DNA from: Peribolospora baueri
Taxonomy: Eukaryota > Basidiomycota > Peribolosporomycetes > Peribolosporales > Peribolosporaceae
DNA: 64,000 bases
Reading direction: 5' to 3'
NCBI GenBank assembly: GCA_029717555.1
Contig: JAMDHS010000033.1
Span: forward strand, 62,001-126,000
The stretch's first letter is position 1; every line of letters starts with the position of its first letter. Both the position numbers and the translations under genes were made by a program. Positions 41,435 through 51,795 of the stretch are shown one piece after another. Below the pieces are notes generated by a model that had not been told where the DNA came from, made no database searches, and saw nothing but the letters and a program-made list of their open reading frames with translations.

Positions 41435-44400
41435 CTAATCCTCGTCATCTGAGAACACGATTCCTCTTTGCTTCCTCGGCCTAGGCCCGCCGGTAGCCGT
41501 CACATTGCCGCCGGCGAGACCAGCCGAAACGACCGACCGGCGATCGTTATCCCCTTCTTCATCAGAGTCGTCCAGGAAAAGCGGTCGCTTCTGGCCCGGC
41601 CCCGTCGTTGCCGCCTCCGCCGTCGTAGCCGTCGTCCTGGCTCTCGCAGGGGCTTTTGGTCGAGGACGTGGTCGCGGACGGTCAGGGGAGGAGTCCGCAG
41701 GGGTGATCGGCTCGTCATCTTCGTCTTCCTCCCCGTCGGCGTCCTCGGCGTAGTTGCCATCCAAAGGGTAACCAAAGTCTGCTCCCCCCTTTGCCACAGT
41801 GATCGCCTTGGCAGCAGTGGGAAGAGCCGCTGAAGCCTGCGGAGGCTTCCCTTGTGGCAAACCAGCCTTTGAGGCCCTCGCCTTCTCCCTCTCCCAAAAG
41901 TCGCCCAAGTTGGCCAGTTCCTCGTCCGAGTCCTCGATGAACTGCGCAGTGACGTAGCTGTGCACATCGACCCGTTTGTGCCTGCGCGTCTTCGAGCCCG
42001 CTTCCCGGTCTCCCTTGCTCTTGTCGCGCTTCCTCTTCTTCCTTTTCTCCTTCTTTTCCTTCTCTCCCACAGACTTGAGCTTCTTTTTCTTCTTGGACGG
42101 ACGCACGCGCAGGCGAGGATCGCCTTGGCTGTCCACCGAACCGGTCTCGGAGAGTGAAAGTTCGACGTCGTCCATCGCATCCGTATCGACGTCACCATGA
42201 CTGATGCTGCTGCCGCTGCTGCCGCTACTGCTGTCGCCGTCGCTGCTGTAGCCATCGCTGCTACCGCTACTACTAGCGGCCTGCTTCCGTCTTCGAATCT
42301 TGCGCATAACCAGGTCGCGTAGCGGCTTCCCGTCCGAGTCGAGAGGCGAACGAATAAAGTGGTCGATAATCTTGATGTCCGCGTCCAGCGCCGCCGGCAT
42401 AACGCTCGCAGGGACGGTCCATCGGTAGCCGACGCCGTGAGGATCGGACTCGTCCACCTCTAGGTTCATAGTCCGTAGAAGGAGCTTGAACTCGGAGTTA
42501 CGCGTACACGCTTCCTTCTGCTCTTCGCTCTCATACGACAGGTCTGTGTATTTAGAGCAAGGCACAGATATGGCGGGAACGTATCAGACCCACTTGTCCT
42601 CCCCTCTCTGGACGCACAAGCCAGAGCCGTTTTGCTCGACCAAGTGGAACACTCACCATGAGAGACAAACTTGGATACGGCCTCCTCGGAAGGGTTCTCA
42701 CCCAACCTGCGCTGTCGAACCGCCTCTTCGTCGTCCAGATCCTCCAGCCCGCCGTCGCCGGTGGGCGACCCGTCGGTCCGAAGAACGATGGCGTGTCGCT
42801 CCGCCGCGACAAGAGCAAGCGCGCTCTTGATCCAAGTGAGTAGTGACATCTTGCCCATCTCCAGCAGCAATCCGACAGCCACGCCCATCTGCTGAGTGAT
42901 GGATAGGCCGCGCCTCACTTGGATTTCTGCCTTGATGCGAGGTGGCTGGAGGAAGAAGCAGACACGGGAAGGGAAGAAGCGCGAGAGGCGTTTAGAGAAA
43001 GAAAGGAAAAAAAAGAATAGCAGTCAAGCTTAGGTGAGACCGACGTGCTCACCTTCTTCTCTCCTCGTTTCCTCCCACCGCGTTCGTCCTCGCCTGGCGG
43101 GCCTCTGAACCGCCTGACGTCTCCTTTATGCTTGGGGAAGAATGCTTCGACGAACACGAGCGGGTCGGAGCGCACTTGTTTAAAGAACTTGCGCAGGATA
43201 AAGGTGATGAAGTTCTCCAAGTCTTTGTACGAACCGTCGCGGGGTAGGCTCTGCACGTCGTCGAGGATACGACGGAAGAGTTCGAGGGTGGAGACCTATG
43301 AAATGAATTGTTCGCGCGGTCATGGTCAGCTCTGAACGACGATCATGGATATGAAAGGCGGTGTTGTGGGTGCAGTTGCGGGCCCACCTTGAAGAAGAGC
43401 GCGTCCGCCTTGGCTCTAACGGCCATCCTATGGAGCAGGCTGACGACACGCTTCATCTGCTCAGCATCCAAGCGCTTGTACCCGTCGAGGTAGGTGATGC
43501 AAGTGGTTGCCACGCTCTCAACCGCAAAGGCCTGTGAAAGAGACAGGGCAAACGTCAGCGTTCAAGTCGCCACGACAGCGGAAAAGGAGGCTCGCACAGA
43601 TCCTACCTGTTCAAACTTCTCGAAGGTGAACGTATGCTCGGCGAAGGAGATTGCGTCTGTGCCATCCTCCTCATCCTCCTTGTCCTCTCCTTCCATATCC
43701 AGACCTGCACCTTTATCGCCTTGGTCTTCGCCCTCGCCATTGTTCTCCTCTCCATCGCCTTTCTTCTTCCTGTCCTTCCTCTTCGCCCTCTTCTTCCTCA
43801 CATACATGTACTCCCTCGTTTTTGAATACCTCTCGAGCATGCGTAAGAGCACGAAGGCCAGGTGAAGAATCGAGTCGAGGTATGCCAAGCTTTGGTCCTT
43901 GTAGCTCGAGAGCATGGAAACGACCGTGTCGAGAATGTCGCCTTCGTAGTAGAGTTGGTTCTGGAGCACGGTCGCCACATCTTCGTATTGCTCTTCCCCG
44001 CTCATCGAGAGCGCTTCGATGGTCAGGAGCTACGACGTTTCGTCGCATCGGACATGCGAATGATACGAGTGAGGTCAGGTCAACTCAGCCGTCGCCCGCG
44101 ACACTATGCAAAATCGACACGATGACAGCGGCGGCGGCGGCTCACCAGCTCTGTGAAACAATCGACAGCGGCATGCATCTCCATCCAAAGCGGTGGCTGG
44201 CAGTGGTGTAACGGAAGCGATCAAGCGAGCAAGAGGTTGAGCGCAGCCTACGAAGACTCTAAAGACCGAAGACGGTCGTTCGCTCACCTTCTCGTCCATC
44301 GCAATTCTCATCCTGCCGCTAACGAAGCGAATACACCAGCCCTCGATGACCTCTGCAACGAGATCAAAATCATGTCCCTCCTCGCTCTTTCGATCAATGC

Positions 44401-46317
44401 CTTTGGCTTTCTCGTAAGACTGGAGAAGGAGGAAGTATTCGAGGAAAAACCGCGTCATGAAGAGGAGACGGGCGTAGTCGGTCTGGGTAACTTTGGGACG
44501 CTCGGCGCGCATGTCTTTGATGATGGAAGCAATGAAGGCTAACGAAGGGGCGAGGGATGTTGAGACCAGTTTGAGGCCACGGAATCAGTGGCGGCCAATG
44601 GAAGGAATTGGAGCAGCAAAAAAAGGGCGAAGCAAGCCAACCCACTGTTGAAACACTTTTCAATAAAGGTCTTGGCAGCACCTTGTAGACACCCAACGGC
44701 GGGGGCGGTGAGCGTACACTGAGGACGCAGCTCGTCTTCTTTGCGCGTGCGCCTCCATCGCGCCTTCTTGCCCTGGTCCATTACCTTGTCCGGGGCGGTC
44801 GAGATGGCGTTCGGCTTGTGCAAGTTGTACTTTTGATCGCCCTGGGCGGCAGTGTAGGAAGACAAAACCGTAGTCAGTCGAGCAGAGCGGGAAGGGAAAA
44901 AGCCGGAGGGACAAGAACGACGGCTCACAGCGAAGACGGCGACGGTGGTTCCGAAGCGACTGTGTCTGCCGAAACTGTTCCTGCTCTGAATCTTACGCGC
45001 CCTCTCCTCCCTCTTGAGAACATCCGACAACCTGGACGCGGGAATGTCCTTGGTCTCCCTGACGAGCTCTTTGGGAGGCACGGTGCGAAACAGGAGGTGT
45101 AGAAGGTCAAGAGCGAGCATGTTCCAAGGGTTGAAGTCGGGCGTGTCGGAGAGGGAGGCGATAGTGAGGATCACATCAAGGATGGATTCGTGGTGATATT
45201 GGACGATCAGATCGCTCTGTGGCAACATTGTAAAGAAACGGGGAGGCGTAGAATGAGTTGTAGGTCAAACATCTGAGATGGGATAAGGACGTACCTGCAG
45301 AGTGGAGTGAGTGATCGTCTCCGAAGAGGATAGGGACGTGGCTACCGGATCGCGGATGGCGGCCAAGTTGCGGAAGACGTGAAGGACGAGGTTGACAGTT
45401 CGTTCGTCTCGCTCTGTTCTTTCTCTAATTGAAGGATCAGACGAGCAAGCAAGTTGATCAGTCGGTTTCCTCCGACGCAATCGCCGGTGGTGGGGGAACA
45501 AGCGAGGGGTTGTGCGCTTACCGCCTGTTCTTCGAAATCGCTGGCCCCAGGATGCTTCTCGTGATGGCTTGAAGCACACGAGGCTCGCGGAGTATAGCCG
45601 CCTTGTAAGCGACTTGAGCAGTGTCCAGTTCCGTTAGGTCGCCAACGGCGCCCACGTCGTCGAGCTCGCGAAGCTCGTCCACCGCACTGAACGGCCAAGT
45701 AAGAACGTTGATGAGGTCGACTGTGACCAGGAAGGCGTTCAAAGGAAGAACGCAGGGCAATTCCATGTTCCCATCAGCTAAATGAGGTCCCGGAGACTGC
45801 TCGAACGCCGACACGTGCAGGTGGGGGACTCACGACACGCCAGTGCTATTCGGTCCTCGCTCTGCCCCTTGCCTGCGGTCTGAACGAGGATGGGGATCAG
45901 CTCCTTGGGCAGGAGACCAAGTCTGTAAAATATGCGAGCCACCGTCCTGTCGTCGTCGGTGTCGTAGCGACTCCACACCCTTTTGAGGTCTCGCAAGCAG
46001 CCTGAGCGAGTCGGTGGGGCCGGCGGAAGAGGCAAGAATGAGGATGAGCTGCCAGAAGAAGTGAGCATCCAAGGAAACACGGCAACGACTGCCTCACCCA
46101 AGCACTCGTCTCCCAGCTCGTACTCTTTCACCAGCGACCCGTCCGGGCGTAGCGTGTCTTGCCATCCACCGAGCGCGCTGATGGTGGCAGAGATGGCGGA
46201 GTAGAGGACGTCGTAGAGCGACGGCTCCCCGGGGTCGAGCTCGCTCTCGGGCTCGCTGGAGCCATCAGAGACGACGGCCGCGGAGATCGGCATCTCCTTC
46301 GAGCTTCTTCCGAGCAT
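41435..46317 (-). CDS. TOF1: Replication fork protection protein TOF1 (Timeless/Swi1)
   Basis: Subunit of the fork protection complex (Tof1-Csm3, Timeless-Tipin) that travels with the replisome, steadies stalled forks and helps checkpoint signalling. Thirteen exons: 46317-46098, 46001-45834, 45777-45522, 45424-45295, 45216-44929, 44841-44646, 44538-44288, 44196-44146, 44029-43607, 43531-43388, 43295-43053, 42945-42657, 42543-41435; 1255 residues, as in yeast Tof1. Family stretches: YELGDECLGCLRDLKRVW, DTDDDRTVARIFYRLGLLP, LVLHVFRNLAAIRDP, then NSFGRHSRFGTT, RLLFMTRFFLEYFL, WMEMHAAVDCFTELLLTIE and KRVVSLLHRMAVRAKADALFF. Exon 8 encodes only 17 residues but is needed for WMEMHAAVDCF. The C-terminal ~250 residues are Ser-, Lys- and Asp/Glu-rich. 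The start is the first ATG in frame. Divergent from UAP1. Confidence 0.93.
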
Positions 46318-46684
46318 CCTTGGGTTTGGCCGCTTGAGGTGAATGGACGGACGAGGCCAATCTGATGGGTTGGGGTCCGTGTCACCGCCCCATCGCCGTC
46401 GCCGTTGCCGTCGCGTCGCGTCGAGCGTCCGATTAACTCCATTTACGCGGTTCGCGTCAAGCCGGATGGCGTGGCCACGCTTATGCCCGCGTATCTCCAC
46501 CGCATTCCACACCGCCTCGCGTCTTCTCCCGCGCCTTCACAGCCTGGCTAATTAGGGTTTATTAGCCTCAGCCTCGCCCAGCCGGCGACCTTGTCCTTCT
46601 TCCCATTCTTCCTTCCCGTCCCCCAACATCAACTTCTCCGTTAGCGCTGCTCTCCTTTCGTCAGCTTCGCTCTCGCTTGCTGCT
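46318..46684. promoter_or_regulatory. Divergent promoter of TOF1 and UAP1
   Basis: 367 bp between the two starts. A long C/T-rich stretch (about 46585-46670) directly precedes the UAP1 start, as often in highly expressed fungal genes. No coding content. Confidence 0.5.
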
Positions 46685-48232
46685 ATGCCCTCCGTCGACG
46701 TCGCTGCCCTCCGCAAGCGCTACCAGGCCGCCGGCCAGGAGCACCTGTTCTCCTTCTGGGACGAGCTGACGCCCGACCAGCAAACGTCCTTCGCCCAGCA
46801 GCTCTCCGAGCTCGACGTCGAGCGCGTCAACAGAGTCTACGAACAGGCCATTCAGGCTGCTACTGCCAAGTCGTCCAGCGGTGCGAAGATCGAACCCCCG
46901 CCGCCGTCGAGCACCCAGTCCATCGTGGGCCAACCGAAGAAGGAGGCCGACCTGCGCAAGGTCGGCCTCGAGGCCATCGCGAACGGACAGGTGGGCGTCA
47001 TCCTTATGGCTGGCGGTCAGGGCACTCGACTGGGCAGCAGCGCACCCAAGGGGTGCTACGACATTGGCCTGCCCAGCCACAAGACTCTCTTCCAGCTCCA
47101 GGCCGAGCGCATCGCTCGCTTGCAGACAGTCGCCGCTCAAGCGGCCGGGAAGAAGGAAGGAGAGGTTGTAATTCCCTGGTACATCATGACCAGCGGCCCG
47201 ACGAGAAAGGCTACAGAGACCTTCTTCCGGGAGAAGAAGTTTTTTGGCTTGAAGGAGGAGAACGTGATCTTCTTCGAGCAGGGTGAGCTAGCCACCACGT
47301 CGTCCGATCGAGTTGGGCCCGAGCTCACAACGTCTCTCGTTCTTTTAGGCACCCTCCCCTGCTTGTCCAACGAAGGCAAGATCCTCCTCGAGACCAAATC
47401 CAGCATCGCCGTCGCGCCAGACGGCAACGGGGGCGTATACTCGGCGTTGCGTGGGCCCACGTCGGCGCCAGGCGGCTTGTCGGTCATCTCGTCGCTCTCT
47501 CAGCGCAACATCCTCTACCTGCATGCGTACTGCGTCGACAACTGCCTCGTCAAGGTCGCCGACCCGGTATTCCTCGGCGACTGCATCTCCACGCAGGCCG
47601 ACTGCGGCGTTAAGGTGGTGCGCAAGACGCGGCCGTCGGAATCCGTGGGCGTGGTGGCCTTGCGAGATGGGAAGTTCGGCGTGGTGGAGTACTCCGAGCT
47701 CCCATCTGAGCTGGCGGAGAAGAGAGACGAGACGAGCGGCGAGCTGGCGTTCCGAGCGGCGAACATCGCGAACCACTTTTACACCACCGACTTCCTCTCC
47801 ACCCGCGTGCCCGCCTTCGAGAAGGAGATGGCGTTCCACATCGCGCGCAAGAAGATTCCCACCGTCTCACTGGACGCCTCTAACAGGGGCGAGTCGATCA
47901 AGCCGAGCAAACCGAACGGGATGAAGCTCGAACTGTTCGTCTTCGACGTCTTCCCTTACACCGAGCACCTCGCCGTGCTTGAAGTGGCGAGGGAAGAGGA
48001 GTTCAGCCCGCTCAAGAACGCGCCGGGGACGGGAAGCGACGACCCGGAGACGAGCAGGAGGGACCTGCTGGCGCAGCAGAAGAGGTGGCTCGAGGCTACC
48101 GGCGCCGAGGTCGCCGCCGAGGTCGAGCTCAGCCCGCTCGTCACCTACGCGGGAGAGGGACTCGAAGGCGCCAAGGGCAAGCGCTTCGACGCCCCCAAGG
48201 TCGTTGAGAGCGCCGCTCACCTCGCCGCGTGA
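46685..48232 (+). CDS. UAP1: UDP-N-acetylglucosamine pyrophosphorylase
   Basis: Makes UDP-GlcNAc from UTP and GlcNAc-1-phosphate, the donor for chitin, N-glycans and GPI anchors; cytosolic. Two exons, 46685-47282 and 47349-48232; 493 residues, the family size. The nucleotide-binding signature LMAGGQGTRLGSSAPKG (about 105-121) is followed by YDIGLPSHKTLFQLQAER, WYIMTSGPTR, FFEQGTLPCL, then APDGNGGVY, LHAYCVDNCLVKVADP, GVVEYSEL and LELFVFDVFPYTEHL, all as expected for an active enzyme. The 66-nt intron is a multiple of three without a stop, so a stop-free frame runs through the whole gene. Removing it gives the conserved FFEQGTLPCL, which supports splicing. The C/T-rich leader and long A/T-rich 3' flank suggest good expression, which is inference. 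Confidence 0.97.
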   Translation: MPSVDVAALRKRYQAAGQEHLFSFWDELTPDQQTSFAQQLSELDVERVNRVYEQAIQAATAKSSSGAKIEPPPPSSTQSIVGQPKKEADLRKVGLEAIANGQVGVILMAGGQGTRLGSSAPKGCYDIGLPSHKTLFQLQAERIARLQTVAAQAAGKKEGEVVIPWYIMTSGPTRKATETFFREKKFFGLKEENVIFFEQGELATTSSDRVGPELTTSLVLLGTLPCLSNEGKILLETKSSIAVAPDGNGGVYSALRGPTSAPGGLSVISSLSQRNILYLHAYCVDNCLVKVADPVFLGDCISTQADCGVKVVRKTRPSESVGVVALRDGKFGVVEYSELPSELAEKRDETSGELAFRAANIANHFYTTDFLSTRVPAFEKEMAFHIARKKIPTVSLDASNRGESIKPSKPNGMKLELFVFDVFPYTEHLAVLEVAREEEFSPLKNAPGTGSDDPETSRRDLLAQQKRWLEATGAEVAAEVELSPLVTYAGEGLEGAKGKRFDAPKVVESAAHLAA

Positions 48233-48490
48233 CCGAACGAACGAGATAGGGCACGCGCAGCGTCCTATCCGGCCCGCATCGCGGCGTCTGCTTTTTTTTT
48301 TTTCTTATTATTTTTTCCGCTCTTTGTCACGGACAATCGAGGTCTCATGGGTCTCGGCGATGACTTGTATACCTTCTACCGGTCTGACCATTCATAACGT
48401 ATGCACATTAGGTAGTAATACAGTATACGTTATCCTCTTGCTCTGCGCTAGGCTCGTCGCAAGCTCGTATTCATTAACGCGTCGACGCGA
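48233..48490. other. UAP1 3' flank and AP endonuclease upstream region
   Basis: 258 bp. A T-rich run (about 48292-48316) follows the UAP1 stop and is a likely 3' UTR element. No coding content seen before the next gene's first ATG. Confidence 0.5.
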
Positions 48491-51048
48491 ATGCCGAGTC
48501 GAGACGCGTCCGACGATCGTCCGCCGCCATCCTCAATCCGATCTTCCATGCCTCGACCTCTCACCGTCATTCCGCCCTTTCGTCTTGCGGCCTTTCACTC
48601 GCCTCGACGAGCAGTCCCTGCCTACGCTCCTCATCCCAACGCACGCCCCATCGTGTTTTCCGCGCTCCTCCGTGCAAACCGCCCGCCTTTCTCGCGAGAA
48701 ACCCCGCCGCTGCCTCATCGCTCGCTCTCGCGCCTTCTCGTCGTCCGTCACCCCTATCGCTCCTTCATCGCCACCCCCTTCGCCCACATGCCCCCCACAC
48801 GATCCAGCTCGAAACGCAAGTCCGAGGCAGTGAAAGCGCCGGAAGTTGCTCCTCCCGCCGACGGCTCGCCGTCCACCGTCGCCGCACCCCCTGCAGGGGC
48901 CGGCCAAGACAAGAAGCGCACCAAGACGTCCAACGGCAACTCCTCCAAGGATGCCAGCTCCGCTAGCTCCCCAGCCGCACCTTCCGGCATAGAAACGTTA
49001 GCAGACCCGAGTCTCCCCACGAACAAGGACTTTCCCAAGTCGTTCGACTTCGATCCCAAGACGGTCGCGGAGGACGTGAGGGTGACGATTTGGAACGTCT
49101 GCTCGTTGAAGAGCTGCTCGAGCAAGGTCGGTGTCTCTTCAGAGAGGATGGGAGATGAGATTGCGTTGCGTTTGCTTGTTTGCTGAGTTCAATGCCTTTT
49201 CTTTTCTTCTGCGATGTCTTATGAACTCTTGCGTCACGCTCCCGACAGGGCCTTTTTACCTACCTAGAAGCAGAACAGCCAGACATCGCCATCTTGAGCG
49301 AGACGAAATGCAACGAGGTTCCCGACGTTCCTAGGCTGAATGACATGTTCGAGCATCAGTATTGGGGGATCGGGTCGCGGAAGGGGTATGGTGAGCTGGT
49401 TCGGTCTTTTCTCATGATTCGTCGTCGCTAGGGACATAATTATTGCGGAACGGGGGGCGGGGGCAGCATTCCGTGGTCGGACTAAATATTGCCTCTTTCT
49501 ACTCGTTGGCGCAGCCGGGCTCGCGGTGTTGTCCAAGCTGAAGCCAGACGGGGTGGTGTACGGGCTGCCGACGTTGCCTGAGGTGGACATGCGACATCGC
49601 TGCGTGAGCTTGCCCTTCCCCCCTTGTCACCCTGGTAACCCGCCGTGCGTCTTTCTCATCTTCATAAAAAACGACGTCCCACAGATCACGCTAGAGTTCC
49701 CGAACACTTACGTTCTCGCGGTGTACGCCGTCAACGCCGGCGAGGGACTGAAGGTGAGCTGTTCTTCTTCCTACTCCTTGTCCATTCCGCTCGTAATGAC
49801 ATCTTTCGACCCGATGTTCTCTCCGTGCTATCTCAGACTCTGGAAGAAAAGAAGCAGTGGAACACGGGACTAGAGACGCACGTCAGAGCGCTGGATAAGA
49901 AGAAGCCTGTCATATGGTGTGGCGATCACAACGTCGTCTTCGACGAGCGAGGTGAGATTTATTTCCGGCAGCTCCGTCGCCTGCCGGCGACGAGGCGAGT
50001 GCCAACTCTGCTTGACGGCGATGCTTACGATGACCATCCTCGATCTGCTCTCGGTTCGCAGACGTGGCGCTGGCTAAAAAGAAGTGGAATAAGGCAAGCT
50101 ATTTTCCTTTGCTTTCGTCTCCTCTGCCCGTATTTCTTGATTTTTGCGCTCGGCCGAGCCATCATCACTGATTCCCCTTGCTCTTCCTCCCCACCTTCGC
50201 TTTCGTCCACAGTCCGCCGGTTACACCCAGGTAGAATGCGACGCCTATCGCCAGCAGCTTGACCCTGGCCCAGACTCGGACGACAAGAGGTTCGTGGACG
50301 CATGGAGGAACGCGCACCCTGATGCTGCAGGGCATTATGTGAGTGTTGGGTGACGAGGTCGCGCCGCGAAGAGCGCATCGCACTGACTCTTCTTGGCTAC
50401 GTTGAATTTGCCTCGTCTCGATCGCGCTTCTCGTTCTTCTTCCGGTAGACGTGAGTCCTCGCCGTCCTCGACTAACGTCTTTGACGCACCTAACGCTGTG
50501 AGCGGCTGACCGCGCCGTGTCCCCTGCGCTACCCCATCGCATCTTCTCCAAACCCATGTCCAGATTCCACTCTTACCGCGGCTTCACACGAGGCAAAGGC
50601 ATCGGATGGAGACTCGACACGTTCAACGTGGGTTCGATTCGCCGCGTCCAGTTGAGCTCTCAAACCAGGCTCACATCGATTGTCATCCTTACTGCGCAGG
50701 TCTCGGAACGCATCCTCTCCCGAGTCAAAGCCTGCGAGATCCGGTGAGTCTCGAGTCGAGCGGAGCGCGGAGACGGCACCGTCTGCTAAAAAATAAAAAA
50801 TAAAAATGGGCGGTCGACCGCCGAGACGGGTTGAATTCGGTGCAGCGTGGTCGGGATTCATCTGCATGCCTTCCCCTCCCGTCCCATCCCATGCTTTCTT
50901 GTTTTACCGACTGTTCACAAACGTTCGCCTCTGCGACCCTTCCACCATCCCCTCCGAAACGTATTTGCTACCGGCTCCAAACAGATACACGGCGTACGGC
51001 GCAAGCGACCACATCCCCGTGATGGCCGACTTTGAGGGCCCGTTGTGA
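48491..51048 (+). CDS. Exonuclease III-type AP endonuclease
   Basis: Class II AP endonuclease of the ExoIII/APEX1 family, which cuts DNA at abasic sites in base-excision repair. Exons: 48491-49126, 49249-49390, 49515-49603, 49685-49753, 49837-49951, 50062-50093, 50213-50338, 50449-50450, 50564-50627, 50700-50743, 50985-51048; 460 residues from the first ATG. Catalytic features: IWNVCSLKS (Asn), ILSETKCNE (metal-binding Glu), YAVNAGEG, WCGDHNVVF (Asp, Asn), WNKSAGYTQVE, GKGIGWRLD and GASDHIPV (Asp-His pair). All appear intact. Three in-frame ATGs (48491, 48548, 48788) exist. The stretch before 48788 is Arg-, Pro- and Ser-rich with almost no acids, like a mitochondrial presequence. The form from 48788 (361 residues) starts with a basic SSSKRK motif suited to the nucleus. 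Exon 8 is only two bases and intron 6 has a GC donor. Confidence 0.9.
50094..50212 (+). other. GC-AG intron in the AP endonuclease gene
   Basis: The exon ending WNK is followed by GCAAGC and the next exon starts SAGYTQVE, the family sequence KWNKSAGYT. No GT donor nearby restores that join. AAG|GCAAGC is a good GC-donor context. Confidence 0.8.
50449..50450 (+). other. Two-nucleotide microexon (AC)
   Basis: Exon 7 ends in phase 0 after GHY and the next clear exon starts with one extra base before TTC CAC TCT TAC. A pyrimidine-rich CCGGTAG acceptor, the bases AC, and a consensus GTGAGT donor lie between. Including AC gives GHYTFHSYRGFTRGKG, matching the family pattern GHYTYFSYR. A longer exon is excluded because the codon just before AC in this phase is TAG. 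Confidence 0.75.
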
Positions 51049-51150
51049 ATGGAGGAGATGGCGTGTGGAAGAAGGGGTGGTAGGCATGTGCAGCAGGAGT
51101 GGTTGTAAAATGAATATGAAAGGTTGAATAGACACGTCGTGACTAGTCGC

Positions 51151-51410
51151 GACGGAGAATAAGTAGGGGATGTTAGCGAGATGAAAAACAAGGAGAAAAA
51201 AGTCTGCAACGGGGAGGGAAGATAAAGCAGAGAGAAAGAACGGGTTCTCAGCAAGAAAGAAACAAGTTTTGAACTGGGTGGGAGGATAACGGCAAGAAGA
51301 AACGCTTTTCAACAACGTCGTGACACGCGTCAAAATGGAAGGACGTGGACGGAGAATAAGTTGGGGAAGATTAGCGAGATGAAAAAAACAAGGAGAAAAG
51401 TGTCTTCAAC
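51151..51410 (+). repeat. Direct repeat pair, period about 197 bp
   Basis: The block GACGGAGAATAAGT-GGGGA, then TTAGCGAGATGAAAAA and ACAAGGAGAAAA, occurs at 51151-51210 and again at 51348-51410 with a few substitutions and indels. The copies flank the segment shared with the distant repeat at 8.9 kb, indicating a tandem duplication inside the element. Confidence 0.8.
51270..51340 (-). repeat. Dispersed repeat, copy B
   Basis: Reverse-complement partner of the copy at 8930-9002, about 42 kb away. The near identity implies recent spread or gene conversion. It lies between the two direct repeats of this block. Confidence 0.85.
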
Positions 51411-51713
51411 AAGAAAGAAACGCGTAGGACCCCGGACCAAGGATGGTCGCCGTGGGCGGGTGCGGCCCGAAGAGTGGCAGCCGTGAGCACTCAGTGCGGG
51501 GAACGCAGCCGTGCCCCGCATCGGAGTGGGGACATTGTGTATATAAAGGACTAATCTCCGCCAGGGGCGTGTTATTCCCCTGGTGAGACTCATACGTGCA
51601 GCGGGACAGGACTGCTTCCTGTGCACTTAGGACCGTCAGACGCCAACCGACGCTTCCCCGATCGTCGCACGCCGCACCGACTCGTCAGCATAGTCGAGGG
51701 ACGGTCCCCGACG

Positions 51714-51795
51714 GGAGGGAAGTGGAATATTGCACTGGCGGGAGGGGCGGGAAGTGGAATATTGCATGGCGGGAGAGGCGGGAAGTGGAATGTCA
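51714..51795 (+). repeat. Triple GGGAAGTGGAATATTGC repeat
   Basis: Three consecutive units of roughly 28 bp, each ending GGAAGTGGAAT, with the third diverging after that point (GTCAT in place of ATTGC). Non-coding. Confidence 0.8.
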
